Source: Treponema sp.
GTDB taxonomy: Bacteria > Spirochaetota > Spirochaetia > Treponematales > Breznakiellaceae
Direction: 5' to 3'
Assembly: GCA_031290325.1 (NCBI GenBank)
Contig: JAITNU010000028.1
Span: 1-39,221, forward strand
Length of the DNA: 39,221 nucleotides
Position 1 is the stretch's first letter. Each line of letters opens with the position of its first letter. The notes beneath the pieces are model-generated. The model saw only the letters and a list, made by a program, of their open reading frames with translations, made no database searches and was not told where the DNA came from. The translations under genes and the position numbers were made by a program. Positions 16,751 to 24,703 of the stretch are shown one piece after another.

Positions 16751-18232
16751 CTAAATCAAGCGGATAATCGCCTTATCGGTAACCAGGGAAAGGGGAACAG
16801 CATAGAGCATATCCTGATCCATATCCTGCTTAAAGCGGGCCACTAGGGTCTTACCTTCAACCTGCTCCCGGGAAAGACTCCGGATCCGGTTGCCATAGAC
16901 CGTGGGTTTCAGGGCAATCCGCTTCCCCTGCGGGTCAAACACCGAGAGGTTCTGCTCCCTATCAATACCCATGCGGGTGATATGTAAGGCGAAAACCGGC
17001 TCCTGAGCTGCCAGAGGGTTCCGGATCTGGACCTTAACCGCCTCGATCACCTCGTTAAAATCAGCGGCCCCTGCAGTCGCAAGGGCGGTAAAGTCTTCGG
17101 GGTTCAGGTCCCGCCAGGCCTGCCGTTCCCACCGCACCTGGGGGTTTTTATCTCCCGGATAGATGTAGAGTTCACTGGCGATCAGCACCTTAAAGAAACT
17201 GTCCTGGGGCGGCTTGTTTAACCGGTAGGGCCTCACGTTCCTGGTCATGTAGATATCCCTGGTACCCAGGGACAGCCAAATACCCTCATCAACATACTGT
17301 TTCCTGACATCGTCTTCATAAACCGAAAAGGCACACTGCACGAGTTCCACACCGGTCCGCATACAGCCCTTTGCTTTAAGTTCGGTGAGTTTCCAGGTAT
17401 AACCAATCTGTTCCTCAATAGCAGAATTGAGCATATCAGCTTCGGCAGTGTGGGTCAGCTCCGGGAATGCCGCATAATCCGCCTGCTTGTGTTCAAGGTA
17501 GGTCCGGCTCTTTTTCAGCAAGGCATAGAGATAGGTGAGCTGCCTGAGCGCAGGTTCAAAGTCTTTGCTGAATGGAGGTAAAGAAAGGCCCTTTTTTCCC
17601 CGGGACTGCTTGAGGTCCGCAGGTTCAGCAGCACTGGTATTTTTCTGTCCTGTCAGGATGAGGGTCATGAGTTCGGTAAACCCTGCCTGAATACCGCTTA
17701 TATTGTAATTCCCCAGCTCTTGTATCTGGGTATCAAAAGCATCGGTGATGGCATAGATCCCGGTAAGCACGATGTTGTGCAGCATTTTCTCCCCCAGGGT
17801 AATGCCCTCAAGCTGAACCGTACAGTTCTTTGCCTCACTGAGGGCCTTTGCCCTGGTGATAAGCACCGGTTTCGCCTCTTTTTCCGCCTTTGCCTTATCC
17901 TTGTCACGGGCTTTGAGCAGGGAAGGCGGAATCGGGCATACCGCAAAGGGATGTCCCACAAACAAGGCATACAAAAGGCCGATGCTGTGCTTACAGGGCT
18001 TATGCCGGTTTGGACAGGTGCATCGGCCCAGGGGCCTTTCAGGGTCCAGGAAATCAACCGAGCAATGATAGGCTTCCGCACCGCTTCCAATACAACTCCC
18101 CCACACCAGCGACTCATCCTCACTCCGGTTCAGGGTGATAAAATTCCCCTGCTCCACCAGTTCCCTGGCAGTTGCCTCGGTATGAGGATTACCTGCAAAT
18201 AGACTCATAATATCTTGTTCTGTTACCGTCAT
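16751..18232 (-). CDS. SWIM zinc-finger protein
   Basis: The 493-residue protein has a SWIM domain, CxCx6CxH, at C71, C73, C80 and H82 (RCTCPNRHKPCKH), inside the usual context of a small beta sheet and following helix (SIGLLYALF). SWIM fingers bind zinc and are thought to contact DNA, RNA or protein. A charged Lys/Glu-rich linker (about 108-122) leads to a long helical and then mixed region with no motif I recognise. It has no signal peptide. It is upstream of and probably co-transcribed with the HEAT-repeat gene. The E. coli yehI-yehQ region is a known example of a SWIM protein encoded near AAA+/vWA genes. The ribosome site is modest (TAGGT). Confidence 0.85.
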   Translation of the reverse strand: MTVTEQDIMSLFAGNPHTEATARELVEQGNFITLNRSEDESLVWGSCIGSGAEAYHCSVDFLDPERPLGRCTCPNRHKPCKHSIGLLYALFVGHPFAVCPIPPSLLKARDKDKAKAEKEAKPVLITRAKALSEAKNCTVQLEGITLGEKMLHNIVLTGIYAITDAFDTQIQELGNYNISGIQAGFTELMTLILTGQKNTSAAEPADLKQSRGKKGLSLPPFSKDFEPALRQLTYLYALLKKSRTYLEHKQADYAAFPELTHTAEADMLNSAIEEQIGYTWKLTELKAKGCMRTGVELVQCAFSVYEDDVRKQYVDEGIWLSLGTRDIYMTRNVRPYRLNKPPQDSFFKVLIASELYIYPGDKNPQVRWERQAWRDLNPEDFTALATAGAADFNEVIEAVKVQIRNPLAAQEPVFALHITRMGIDREQNLSVFDPQGKRIALKPTVYGNRIRSLSREQVEGKTLVARFKQDMDQDMLYAVPLSLVTDKAIIRLI

Positions 18233-18290
18233 ATACCTACCGTCGTATAAAGCATGGGAATATTAAATACCATTTGGCCTGAGTAGTCAA

Positions 18291-18511
18291 CTATTCCCTA
18301 ATAGCCGGCAGGTTAAATACCATAGGATTACCGAAAACAATTTCGCCGCGTCCGGCAATGCGCTGTATTTCAGGTGGATATTGGTCTATATCGGTTAAAT
18401 AATGAAATACCGCACTATATCTGGTGGTCTTACCATCACTTTATCCTGTTCCTCGACTACTGTCAAACCCCTGCGAAGTGAGGAGTTTCTTGGTAAGCTA
18501 TCGTTTGCCAT
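18291..18511 (-). pseudogene. Small frameshifted gene after rnfA, unknown
   Basis: A strong AAGGAGG eight bases before an ATG (18511-18509) opens a frame starting MANDSLPRNSSLRRGLTVVE and stopping after 38 codons at 18395. An overlapping second frame reads SDGKTTRYSAVFHYLTDIDQ and goes on through IAGRGEIVFGNPMVFNLPAI to a TAG at 18293-18291. The two look like halves of one protein of about 73 residues, with a shift near AAAGTGATGG (around 18440). It could be a broken gene, a sequencing error or programmed shifting. I do not recognise it. It lies 20 bases after rnfA. Confidence 0.5.
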
Positions 18512-18530
18512 TCCTGGCGCCTCCTTACCC

Positions 18531-19112
18531 CTACGCCCCCAGAACCCTATATAAAAGTGCCGCCACAGATGTAAAAATAAGGGATAAAAGCCCCATGGAG
18601 ATGAGCATCAGGGGAACGCCCCGCAGGAAGGAGGGGACCGCTTCCCGGTCGGATCGTATGCGGATCTCCTTGAGCAGGAACAGTGAAAACAACACCCCCA
18701 GGGCAAATCCCAGGGAGAGGATACAGGCTTCGGCAAAGGTAACGGCCAGGTGTATGGTTAGTATGAGGGAGCTGAGGGCAAGACCGTTGTAGGCGGAAAG
18801 GGCGGTAAACATCTTTGACGCCGGTACTATCCGGGGGAGGAACCGGGTACACAGCAGTTCAAGTCCCATACAGACCAGGGCGCTTAAGGGGAACAGCAAC
18901 ACATATTCAAGAAATCCAAAGGAGAGGGGGGATAAGATATACGAAAAAACAACCCAGAGAAACAGAACGGATACAAAGATCACCCCCCCTTGAAAGAAGG
19001 GGATTGGAATGGACTCCTCCTGCCCCATCTCCTGTATGACCAGGGGGAATTGCAGTATCAGGTTGAGGGAAAGGCTTGAAAAAACAGCCAGCGCTACCAG
19101 GGTACTCATCAT
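18531..19112 (-). CDS. rnfA: RnfA-like membrane subunit lacking cluster cysteines
   Basis: The 193 residues match the length of RnfA, with six hydrophobic segments. The C-terminal part (KEIRIRSDREAVPSFLRGVP, then LMLISMGLLSLIF) aligns with the RnfA end, where the family has IRERL...PFRGxxIALITAGLMSLAF. In the family two cysteines, in GLCP near residue 25 and in TTNCAVLG near residue 110, help hold a [2Fe-2S] cluster between RnfA and RnfE. Here the first region is LNLILQFPLVIQ with no Cys, and the second is SAYNGLALSS, where NC has become NG. It overlaps rnfE by 4 bases (ATGA). It is the last recognisable Rnf gene; rnfB, which often sits in these clusters, does not follow. Confidence 0.8.
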   Translation of the reverse strand: MMSTLVALAVFSSLSLNLILQFPLVIQEMGQEESIPIPFFQGGVIFVSVLFLWVVFSYILSPLSFGFLEYVLLFPLSALVCMGLELLCTRFLPRIVPASKMFTALSAYNGLALSSLILTIHLAVTFAEACILSLGFALGVLFSLFLLKEIRIRSDREAVPSFLRGVPLMLISMGLLSLIFTSVAALLYRVLGA

Positions 19113-19753
19113 GAGCGCTCCGAAAGGTACTCTTTTCGCAGGTTCCGGAAAATAGCTACCCCGTACCCGAAGAGCACCAAGGCCCCTGCAGAGGTCGAGA
19201 GGACCTTGATGGGGAGGAGGGACTCTCCATTCGCCCCATCAACCAGGGAAATAATCCCCGTCGCGCCTCCAGGCAGTGAAAGGGACATAAACCCCAGGGG
19301 TTCCCGAATGAGCGCAAAGGCTACGATAAAGATGCCCAGGGTAATCGCCTCCAGTAAAGCCTTCATGAGGACCTCTTGAATGACCAGGGAATCATCAGGC
19401 ATATCAAGGTACCTGAATAAATCGGAACCAACGCAGTAACCGGGGATCAGCATGATAAGATACGAAACGCTCATGGTCAGGAACGGGCTGAGGAGCCAGA
19501 GCACCAATAGGAAGCAGCTCCCGATGAGGCTTGACAAGAAGATAAGCACAATGATCTTTCCCTTTTTGGGGAAATAGGGCTGGGCAAAAAAGGCCGCAAT
19601 AGCGGTCAATTCGTACACCCAGATCAAGGCTCCCACCACCGCAAGGGCAAAGGCAAGGTGGCTTGAAGCCATGATTAAAAGCCCGGCCCCGGCCAAGGTG
19701 GAAAGGGGCGCATGGGAACCCCAGAGCAAATACCGCTGAAAACGCCGTTTCAT
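19109..19753 (-). CDS. rnfE: RnfE-like membrane subunit, one cluster cysteine left
   Basis: The 214 residues have six membrane segments. Homology to RnfE/NqrD shows in ALIREPLGF (139-145 region), which matches the family's LREIIG, and in the basic C-terminal tail. The N-terminal GLCP motif of the family is replaced by STLAGAGLLIMAS without Cys. The second site keeps its cysteine, C107 in IPGYCVGSD (family NCxxxGR). The intersubunit [2Fe-2S] cluster would therefore have one of four usual ligands when both RnfA and RnfE are counted. The start codon directly abuts the rnfG stop (TAAATG), so translation is coupled. Confidence 0.8.
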   Translation of the reverse strand: MKRRFQRYLLWGSHAPLSTLAGAGLLIMASSHLAFALAVVGALIWVYELTAIAAFFAQPYFPKKGKIIVLIFLSSLIGSCFLLVLWLLSPFLTMSVSYLIMLIPGYCVGSDLFRYLDMPDDSLVIQEVLMKALLEAITLGIFIVAFALIREPLGFMSLSLPGGATGIISLVDGANGESLLPIKVLSTSAGALVLFGYGVAIFRNLRKEYLSERS

Positions 19754-20248
19754 TTATTCTTCCTCCTGATCGTACTCTTCCGCGTCGTGTTCTTCCACAA
19801 GAACGGCAGTCTGGGGGATCCGCGCTGCCTCTGCTTCAATGCGCCGCAGGTAGATGTTGAGGATACCCCGGGGAAGCTGTTCCAGAATCTGTTTGGAATA
19901 CCGGTTTACCGGAATGAGGTCCCCTTCAGCAACGGTTCCTGTAGGGGAGACCACCGCGATACAGGGGGCCTGAATGCCGTCGGCCATGATGGAAAAAACC
20001 AGGGCCCGGTTTTCAGAATCCACCAGGGTATACCATGTTCCCAGGGAGATCGCCCCTTCGGGAAGCCCCCTCCGGGGGATTGGGGCATCAAGGCGCCGGG
20101 AATCTTCTTGCCATACCCTGGCGAGGCTGCTCCAGAGTATCTGGGTACGGATCGGCTGGGTAAAAAACCAGAGCAAGCAGCCGATGAGGATCAGCCCTGC
20201 AATCCATCCGATTAAAATACCCATATCTTTAAGATCATCATGCCGCAT
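19754..20248 (-). CDS. rnfG: RnfG-like protein without flavinylation motif
   Basis: This gene sits in the rnfG slot between rnfD and rnfE. With the ATG at 20248, chosen because a GGAG lies 5 bases upstream, the product has 164 residues; a TTG at 20266 would add six. One N-terminal membrane helix (MGILIGWIAGLILIGCLLWF) is followed by a periplasmic domain with 'GTWYTLVDSENRALVFSIMA' and 'VSPTGTVAEGDLIPVNRYSK'. Normal RnfG/NqrC carries SGATxS/T, where ApbE attaches FMN to Thr; no such motif exists here. The tail is very acidic (EEHDAEEYDQEEE). Assignment rests on position, topology and size more than on clear homology. Confidence 0.65.
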   Translation of the reverse strand: MRHDDLKDMGILIGWIAGLILIGCLLWFFTQPIRTQILWSSLARVWQEDSRRLDAPIPRRGLPEGAISLGTWYTLVDSENRALVFSIMADGIQAPCIAVVSPTGTVAEGDLIPVNRYSKQILEQLPRGILNIYLRRIEAEAARIPQTAVLVEEHDAEEYDQEEE

Positions 20249-21245
20249 ACAAACTCCGGCTTTCAAGGTCCCGGATCAGCGGGACCAGGGCATTAATCAG
20301 CGTAATGGCAAAAAAAGCGCCATAAACTTCCGAACCCTGATACCGGAACAGATAGGTACAGCAGGCTGCCAGGAGGGCCGTGATAAGGGACCCCCGCGGT
20401 GATTTCGGTCCGGTAACGGGGTCGGTGCCCAGGAGAAATGCCGCCACCATGGTTCCCCCTGAAAAAAAGCCGAAGAGTATATCCCCGGCGCCCAGGGCGC
20501 CCCCAAAGGGCAAGGCTCCAAAGATTCTGATGAGCAGCCCGTACATACCCAGGTATACCGCCGGCACCCAGGATCGGGTTACCTTGAACGCGATAATGAT
20601 AATGGTTCCCCCTAAAAAGGCAAGGAGTCCCCGGTCCGCGATAATACCGGTGGTAGCAGTGGTAAGCAGATCGATATACCCTCCCGGTAATGCCGACCTG
20701 GTGATTGAAAAAACCGTTTTATTAAGCCACGCCGCTGCTATGCTGTCAAAGGAACGAAATTCCGGCTGAAAGTGTTCAAGACTTTCCTGCAAAAACGCGG
20801 CGGGAGAAATCTCCAGGGCCGTATTGAACGCGGCAGGCCATGAAAACCGGATAAAAAGCCACCCTCCAAGTGCGGGATTCAGCCAGTTTGCTCCCAGGCC
20901 GCCAAAACTATGCTTCACTACGGCCATGGCAAAGACGGCGCCAATAGCCGCATATAAAGGATGTACCGAATTGGGGAGGAGAAGTGCCAAGAGAAGGGCT
21001 GAGGTGATGGCGCTTCCATCCCGCAGCATCCCTGCCTTATCGGTTCTGAAGTAGATCAGAAATTCGGTGAAGATTGCCGCAATCACCACCGTAAGGGCGA
21101 TAATCAGAGAAGCAAACCCATCGGTTAAGGAAGACTGAAAAATCGTCATACCGGCGCAGAGGCTGACCAGCCACATCCGTCCTGCGGTTGGCCGGCTCAG
21201 ATTGATATGAGGTTTCTGAAAGAAGCGGATATACGGTTCATGCAT
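20238..21245 (-). CDS. rnfD: RnfD-like membrane subunit
   Basis: The 335-residue polytopic protein has family landmarks: DGSAITSALLLALLLPN (76-92), KHSFGGLGANWLNPALGGW (111-129) and GTDPVTGPKSPRG (273-285). RnfD normally carries a covalent FMN on Thr of a D-x-x-S/T-G-A-T motif; here the matching stretch is DLLTTAT (192-198), so the acceptor Thr198 is kept but the invariant Gly is Thr. Whether it is flavinylated is open. The ATG overlaps the rnfC stop, and the 3' end overlaps rnfG. About ten hydrophobic segments are visible. Confidence 0.88.
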   Translation of the reverse strand: MHEPYIRFFQKPHINLSRPTAGRMWLVSLCAGMTIFQSSLTDGFASLIIALTVVIAAIFTEFLIYFRTDKAGMLRDGSAITSALLLALLLPNSVHPLYAAIGAVFAMAVVKHSFGGLGANWLNPALGGWLFIRFSWPAAFNTALEISPAAFLQESLEHFQPEFRSFDSIAAAWLNKTVFSITRSALPGGYIDLLTTATTGIIADRGLLAFLGGTIIIIAFKVTRSWVPAVYLGMYGLLIRIFGALPFGGALGAGDILFGFFSGGTMVAAFLLGTDPVTGPKSPRGSLITALLAACCTYLFRYQGSEVYGAFFAITLINALVPLIRDLESRSLYAA

Positions 21246-22533
21246 GGTTGTTCTCCCCTGCCTGCAGGATAGTGGTACTCAGGGGAAGCCGTGAAGGGCA
21301 CACCACTTCACAGCAGCCGCAGCCGTGACATGCTCCTGCCGTGCCGGCGTGTCTTCCTCCCTTTATCCGCTTGAATAAGGTTTCCGGATCCAGTCCCACC
21401 GGGCATACGATTCTACATTCCCCGCATCCGATACAGCTTCTGGCCACAGTCCCCCCGATCTGTCCCTTGAGGAGGGCCATGACCGCGTAACTCGTCTTCA
21501 TCACTGGCTCGTCCAGATCAAGCACGGTGCGGCCCAAGAGGGGAGAACCGATGGCGATGCGCCGGGGTTCTTTGACAAAGCCCCCACATTCGGCAAAAAC
21601 ATCCCTGATCCTGGTCCCTATCCTCACCTTCATCACCTGGGGGGTCTTGATCGCCGAACCGCCCACCGCGATGTACCGGTCGAGGATGGGCTTTCTCAAG
21701 GTTACCGCGTCGTGGATTGCCGCCAAGGTAGCAGGCCCCTGGATGAAGAGCCTCCCTAATTCAAGGCCCTCTTTTTTTTCATACGCTCTGAGGACCAGTT
21801 CCAGTTCCCGCCGGTTCCGCTGGGGATACCGGGAACCGACCAGGATCAGGGAAGCGGGAATATCCCAGGATTTTGATTCAGCAAGTAACAAAGTCCCCAG
21901 CTCCTGCTCTTTATGGGAAACGGCGTATACAATACGGCTCGCCGGCCCGGCCCGGCTCATGATAACGCTCCCCTCCACCACCGCCTTGAGCCGTTCCCGG
22001 CAGAGGACATAATCGGCGGCGAGCCAGGGGTCATCAAACACGCAGCGGACAACCAGGCTCATCGGTTCCTGGACAGCATTGAGCGCAACAAACACATCTG
22101 CCAGGGGACGGCCTTCCCCTTCCATTTCCACAATGCCGTATTCCGTGATGAGGCGCTGCATTTCCGAGGGCATCATCTGTTCCCAGGGGTAACGTACCTC
22201 GGGCTTGCCTAGTTTTTCAAAACTCCCCTCCATACGGATGACCAGGGCATCGTTGCTATTTCCCCCGGCCATTTCCCAGGAAACCATGCGAACCACCTGA
22301 CCGGGAACCGTGGCATGGACATTTGCCGAGAGCGGCCCCCGGGCCCGGCCTATGAGCATGCCTTCCTTCACGTAATCCCCCACGGAAACCAGGGGCTGGG
22401 CCTTGGTTCCGGTTTGTTGAGCCAGGGGTATCACTGAAAGCACTGGCAGAAAGGCGATAACACCAGCATCTTTGGCAGGAACCGTGGCATCCTCAAAGTG
22501 TATCCCCCCGCGGGGAAATGAATATACTGTCAT
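21238..22533 (-). CDS. rnfC: RnfC-like subunit with Fe-S clusters but altered FMN/NADH loop
   Basis: The 431 residues include the N-terminal FPRGGIHFED segment and the biotinyl-lipoyl-like sandwich (VSVGDYVKEGMLIG, then NVHATVPGQVV). A C-terminal ferredoxin domain has two complete CxxCxxCxxxCP motifs, at C367/370/373/377 and C402/405/408/412. In canonical RnfC the central domain has GxGGxGFPT and a NxxECEP segment that bind FMN and NADH. Here these positions read EMEGEGRPL (136-144) and NAVQEP (152-157), so the pocket looks lost. The ATG overlaps the stop of the upstream membrane gene (ATGA). The protein is cytoplasmic and membrane-associated. Confidence 0.88.
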   Translation of the reverse strand: MTVYSFPRGGIHFEDATVPAKDAGVIAFLPVLSVIPLAQQTGTKAQPLVSVGDYVKEGMLIGRARGPLSANVHATVPGQVVRMVSWEMAGGNSNDALVIRMEGSFEKLGKPEVRYPWEQMMPSEMQRLITEYGIVEMEGEGRPLADVFVALNAVQEPMSLVVRCVFDDPWLAADYVLCRERLKAVVEGSVIMSRAGPASRIVYAVSHKEQELGTLLLAESKSWDIPASLILVGSRYPQRNRRELELVLRAYEKKEGLELGRLFIQGPATLAAIHDAVTLRKPILDRYIAVGGSAIKTPQVMKVRIGTRIRDVFAECGGFVKEPRRIAIGSPLLGRTVLDLDEPVMKTSYAVMALLKGQIGGTVARSCIGCGECRIVCPVGLDPETLFKRIKGGRHAGTAGACHGCGCCEVVCPSRLPLSTTILQAGENNHA

Positions 22534-24080
22534 GCGGCTATCCGTTTATCATTATATACCAACATCTTTTTCTTTTTTCCCTTACCCTGCTTCCGCTGGA
22601 ATATAGCGGGAATACAAAATCCCAGGACCAGGGTTTCCGGGATAAACTCAGGCACCTCGGTCGTATTGCTACCAGGAGCATGTTGAGCATCAGTATGCGC
22701 TGAATTGCCTAGAAATTCCATAAGCCCTGCCAGGGGAAAGGGGGGAATTTCCTGTTTTTTTTGATTTTTATCTTTTTTGTCAATATCGTCATAGACCGGG
22801 AGGGCCTGGGTATACGCTCCGGTAATGAGTCCATCTTCACCAATATAATACCGCACATAGGTTGATGCATCACCGTCCCCCAGGGGGGTTATGGAAAAAG
22901 AAGCCTGGAACATCGCATGACGTTCATATTCAGTAGCGTCAATTACGCATAAGAAATGGTCCTCCAGGCTGGCAGGCTGATGATAGGGGTTTACATTTCC
23001 AAGCATCCTGGGTACCAGCAAGGCCTGGAACGAAACCAGGGCAAAGGGAATGATGGTCCGGGGAAAAAAGGCAGGGTGTTCCTCCATGATGGTTACCGGT
23101 GTAAACCGTACATGATCCTTCCCCTGGTTTGATTCGGCGAAAAGGCTTGCCCAGAAGACTGCGAAGCAGCATACCAGGTCCATGATACCCAAAACCGGCG
23201 GGATCTTCCCCATACAGCAGAGTATCCCATAGAGGAGCACATATACCAGAGATAGGAACCAGGGCCGTTTAGCAGGGCGGTCTTTATACCCATACCGCAG
23301 AGAAACCAGCAGCTCCCGCAGCGGCTGGGTCAAGGCGCTGAACAAGGCGGTCAGTGCCGCAGCCAGGGTAAGCCCCAGGGGACCTGCACATACAAAGGCC
23401 CCCAGACTCGGAAACAGGGCGGCGGTGATGAGGGGGGCATCTGAAAGAAACAGGCTTACCACCGCAGCCAGGGCAAAGAGGATACAATAAAACAGGAGGG
23501 GCTCTTCTGCACGCCCCAGATATTCAATTGAAAAGGGGATATCCCCTAAAGCCGCGGTAAGGGATTGCTCAAAATACACGATTCCAGGGGGTTTACCAAG
23601 ACCAATACCGCTCGTATTCCACCAGGCAGATAACGTCGATAGTACCCCATGTATATCTGTTCTGGTCGTTTTAAAGGCCCCCCTCATTAATTCCCGTGAA
23701 AAGGGAATAAAAAACAGCCGTTTCCCATCGCGGACAAAAAAGGCCTGCAGCCGTTGTGCATACCCGTCATCCCGGGGATCAAAGGTTTCGATCCGCTCCC
23801 GGTACTCCTCCAGGGGGATCTGCGCTAAGGCACCAAAATCATCCAGAAACACCCATTGGGTTGACTCGGAAAGGTAATTGGTGATAGGAGGGTACCTTCC
23901 ACCCAGTCCTCCTGAAAGGGTATCCCCGATAAGCTTGTCAGGGTACGAGGCATCCACCCTCAGCACCGCGTATTTTTCACCAGGTTCCCGGGGCAGGTAT
24001 CCCAGGGCCAAAGAAACCATGCAAGCTCCCAGTCCCAGGGAGAGCAGCACCGCAAGCAGCAGGGACTTTCTGCAGGACAT
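22530..24080 (-). CDS. Polytopic membrane protein of the Rnf-like operon, unknown
   Basis: About 516 residues. An N-terminal hydrophobic segment (KSLLLAVLLSLGLGACMVSL) is followed by a large extracytoplasmic domain (about 35-195). Then comes a cluster of six to seven hydrophobic segments (about 200-370), a second soluble domain and a basic C-terminus (RKQGKGKKKK). I do not recognise a family. The start is uncertain: ATG at 24080 lies 4 bases after the upstream stop, and ATG 24098 and TTG 24110 are alternatives. Its stop overlaps the rnfC start by 4 bases, which ties it to the complex as a candidate accessory subunit or assembly factor. Confidence 0.7.
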   Translation of the reverse strand: MSCRKSLLLAVLLSLGLGACMVSLALGYLPREPGEKYAVLRVDASYPDKLIGDTLSGGLGGRYPPITNYLSESTQWVFLDDFGALAQIPLEEYRERIETFDPRDDGYAQRLQAFFVRDGKRLFFIPFSRELMRGAFKTTRTDIHGVLSTLSAWWNTSGIGLGKPPGIVYFEQSLTAALGDIPFSIEYLGRAEEPLLFYCILFALAAVVSLFLSDAPLITAALFPSLGAFVCAGPLGLTLAAALTALFSALTQPLRELLVSLRYGYKDRPAKRPWFLSLVYVLLYGILCCMGKIPPVLGIMDLVCCFAVFWASLFAESNQGKDHVRFTPVTIMEEHPAFFPRTIIPFALVSFQALLVPRMLGNVNPYHQPASLEDHFLCVIDATEYERHAMFQASFSITPLGDGDASTYVRYYIGEDGLITGAYTQALPVYDDIDKKDKNQKKQEIPPFPLAGLMEFLGNSAHTDAQHAPGSNTTEVPEFIPETLVLGFCIPAIFQRKQGKGKKKKMLVYNDKRIAA

Positions 24081-24084
24081 CACC

Positions 24085-24591
24085 CTATAAATTGGCATAG
24101 GCTGCGGCAATAAAAATACCCAGAAGCGCCCCCACTACCACTTCCAGCGGCGCATGACCATGGACCTCCTTGATCGGGTGGAATTCCGTCTTCAGCCGCT
24201 CCGCCACGTTCCGTCCCAGGATATTGAGCATCCGTGCCTGGATTCCCGAAGAACGGCGTACCCCCATGGCATCCCGCATGACAATGAGGGCGATCCAGAA
24301 AGAGACCACAAACAGATTGGACCCTATACCTGCGCTGAAGGCCACGGAGGTGGTCATGGACGAAACCAGGGCCGCATGACTGGAAGGCATACCGCCGGTA
24401 CGCCAGGCTATAGTCTCCAGTATTTCCCGGGGACTTCTTTTTTTACGGGCATTCAGCACAACGATCACGGTCTTCATAAGCTGGGCAAAAAACCAGCTTG
24501 AAATAGAGGATAAAAAAACAGGATTCTCAAAAAAAGGTTTTAACGATACCGCCCGTATAGACAATGATAACGACATTATGTAACAATCCAT
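24085..24591 (-). CDS. Divergent PAP2 family protein (DUF212)
   Basis: A 168-residue membrane protein with the YuiD/DUF212 pattern: FFAQLMKTVIVV, then GGMPSSHAALVSS (66-78) and a C-terminal HGHAPLEVVVGALLG. The SSH and HxxxxE/G elements resemble the phosphatase motifs of PAP2 enzymes, although activity in this family is unproven. The start may be the ATG at 24591 or the one at 24576; neither has a clear ribosome site. It overlaps or closely precedes the next gene and may begin the Rnf-like operon. A TTGACA on this strand at 24611-24606 could be part of its promoter, but no good -10 follows. Confidence 0.85.
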   Translation of the reverse strand: MDCYIMSLSLSIRAVSLKPFFENPVFLSSISSWFFAQLMKTVIVVLNARKKRSPREILETIAWRTGGMPSSHAALVSSMTTSVAFSAGIGSNLFVVSFWIALIVMRDAMGVRRSSGIQARMLNILGRNVAERLKTEFHPIKEVHGHAPLEVVVGALLGIFIAAAYANL

Positions 24592-24642
24592 CAGGAAAGG
24601 GCTTTTGTCAAGGTTCCCCTGCTCAGGCGCTGTTTAAGGTAC

Positions 24643-24672
24643 TTGACGAGGGACGCCTTTGTAGGATATATA
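24643..24672 (+). promoter_or_regulatory. Promoter of the rplU operon
   Basis: TTGACG (24643-24648) and TATATA (24667-24672) are 18 bases apart. About 20 bases further is AAGGAAA (24691) before the rplU ATG. It is in the right place to drive rplU through rsfS. Confidence 0.6.
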
Positions 24673-24703
24673 CAGTATTACATTATTTATAAGGAAAATC
24701 GTC

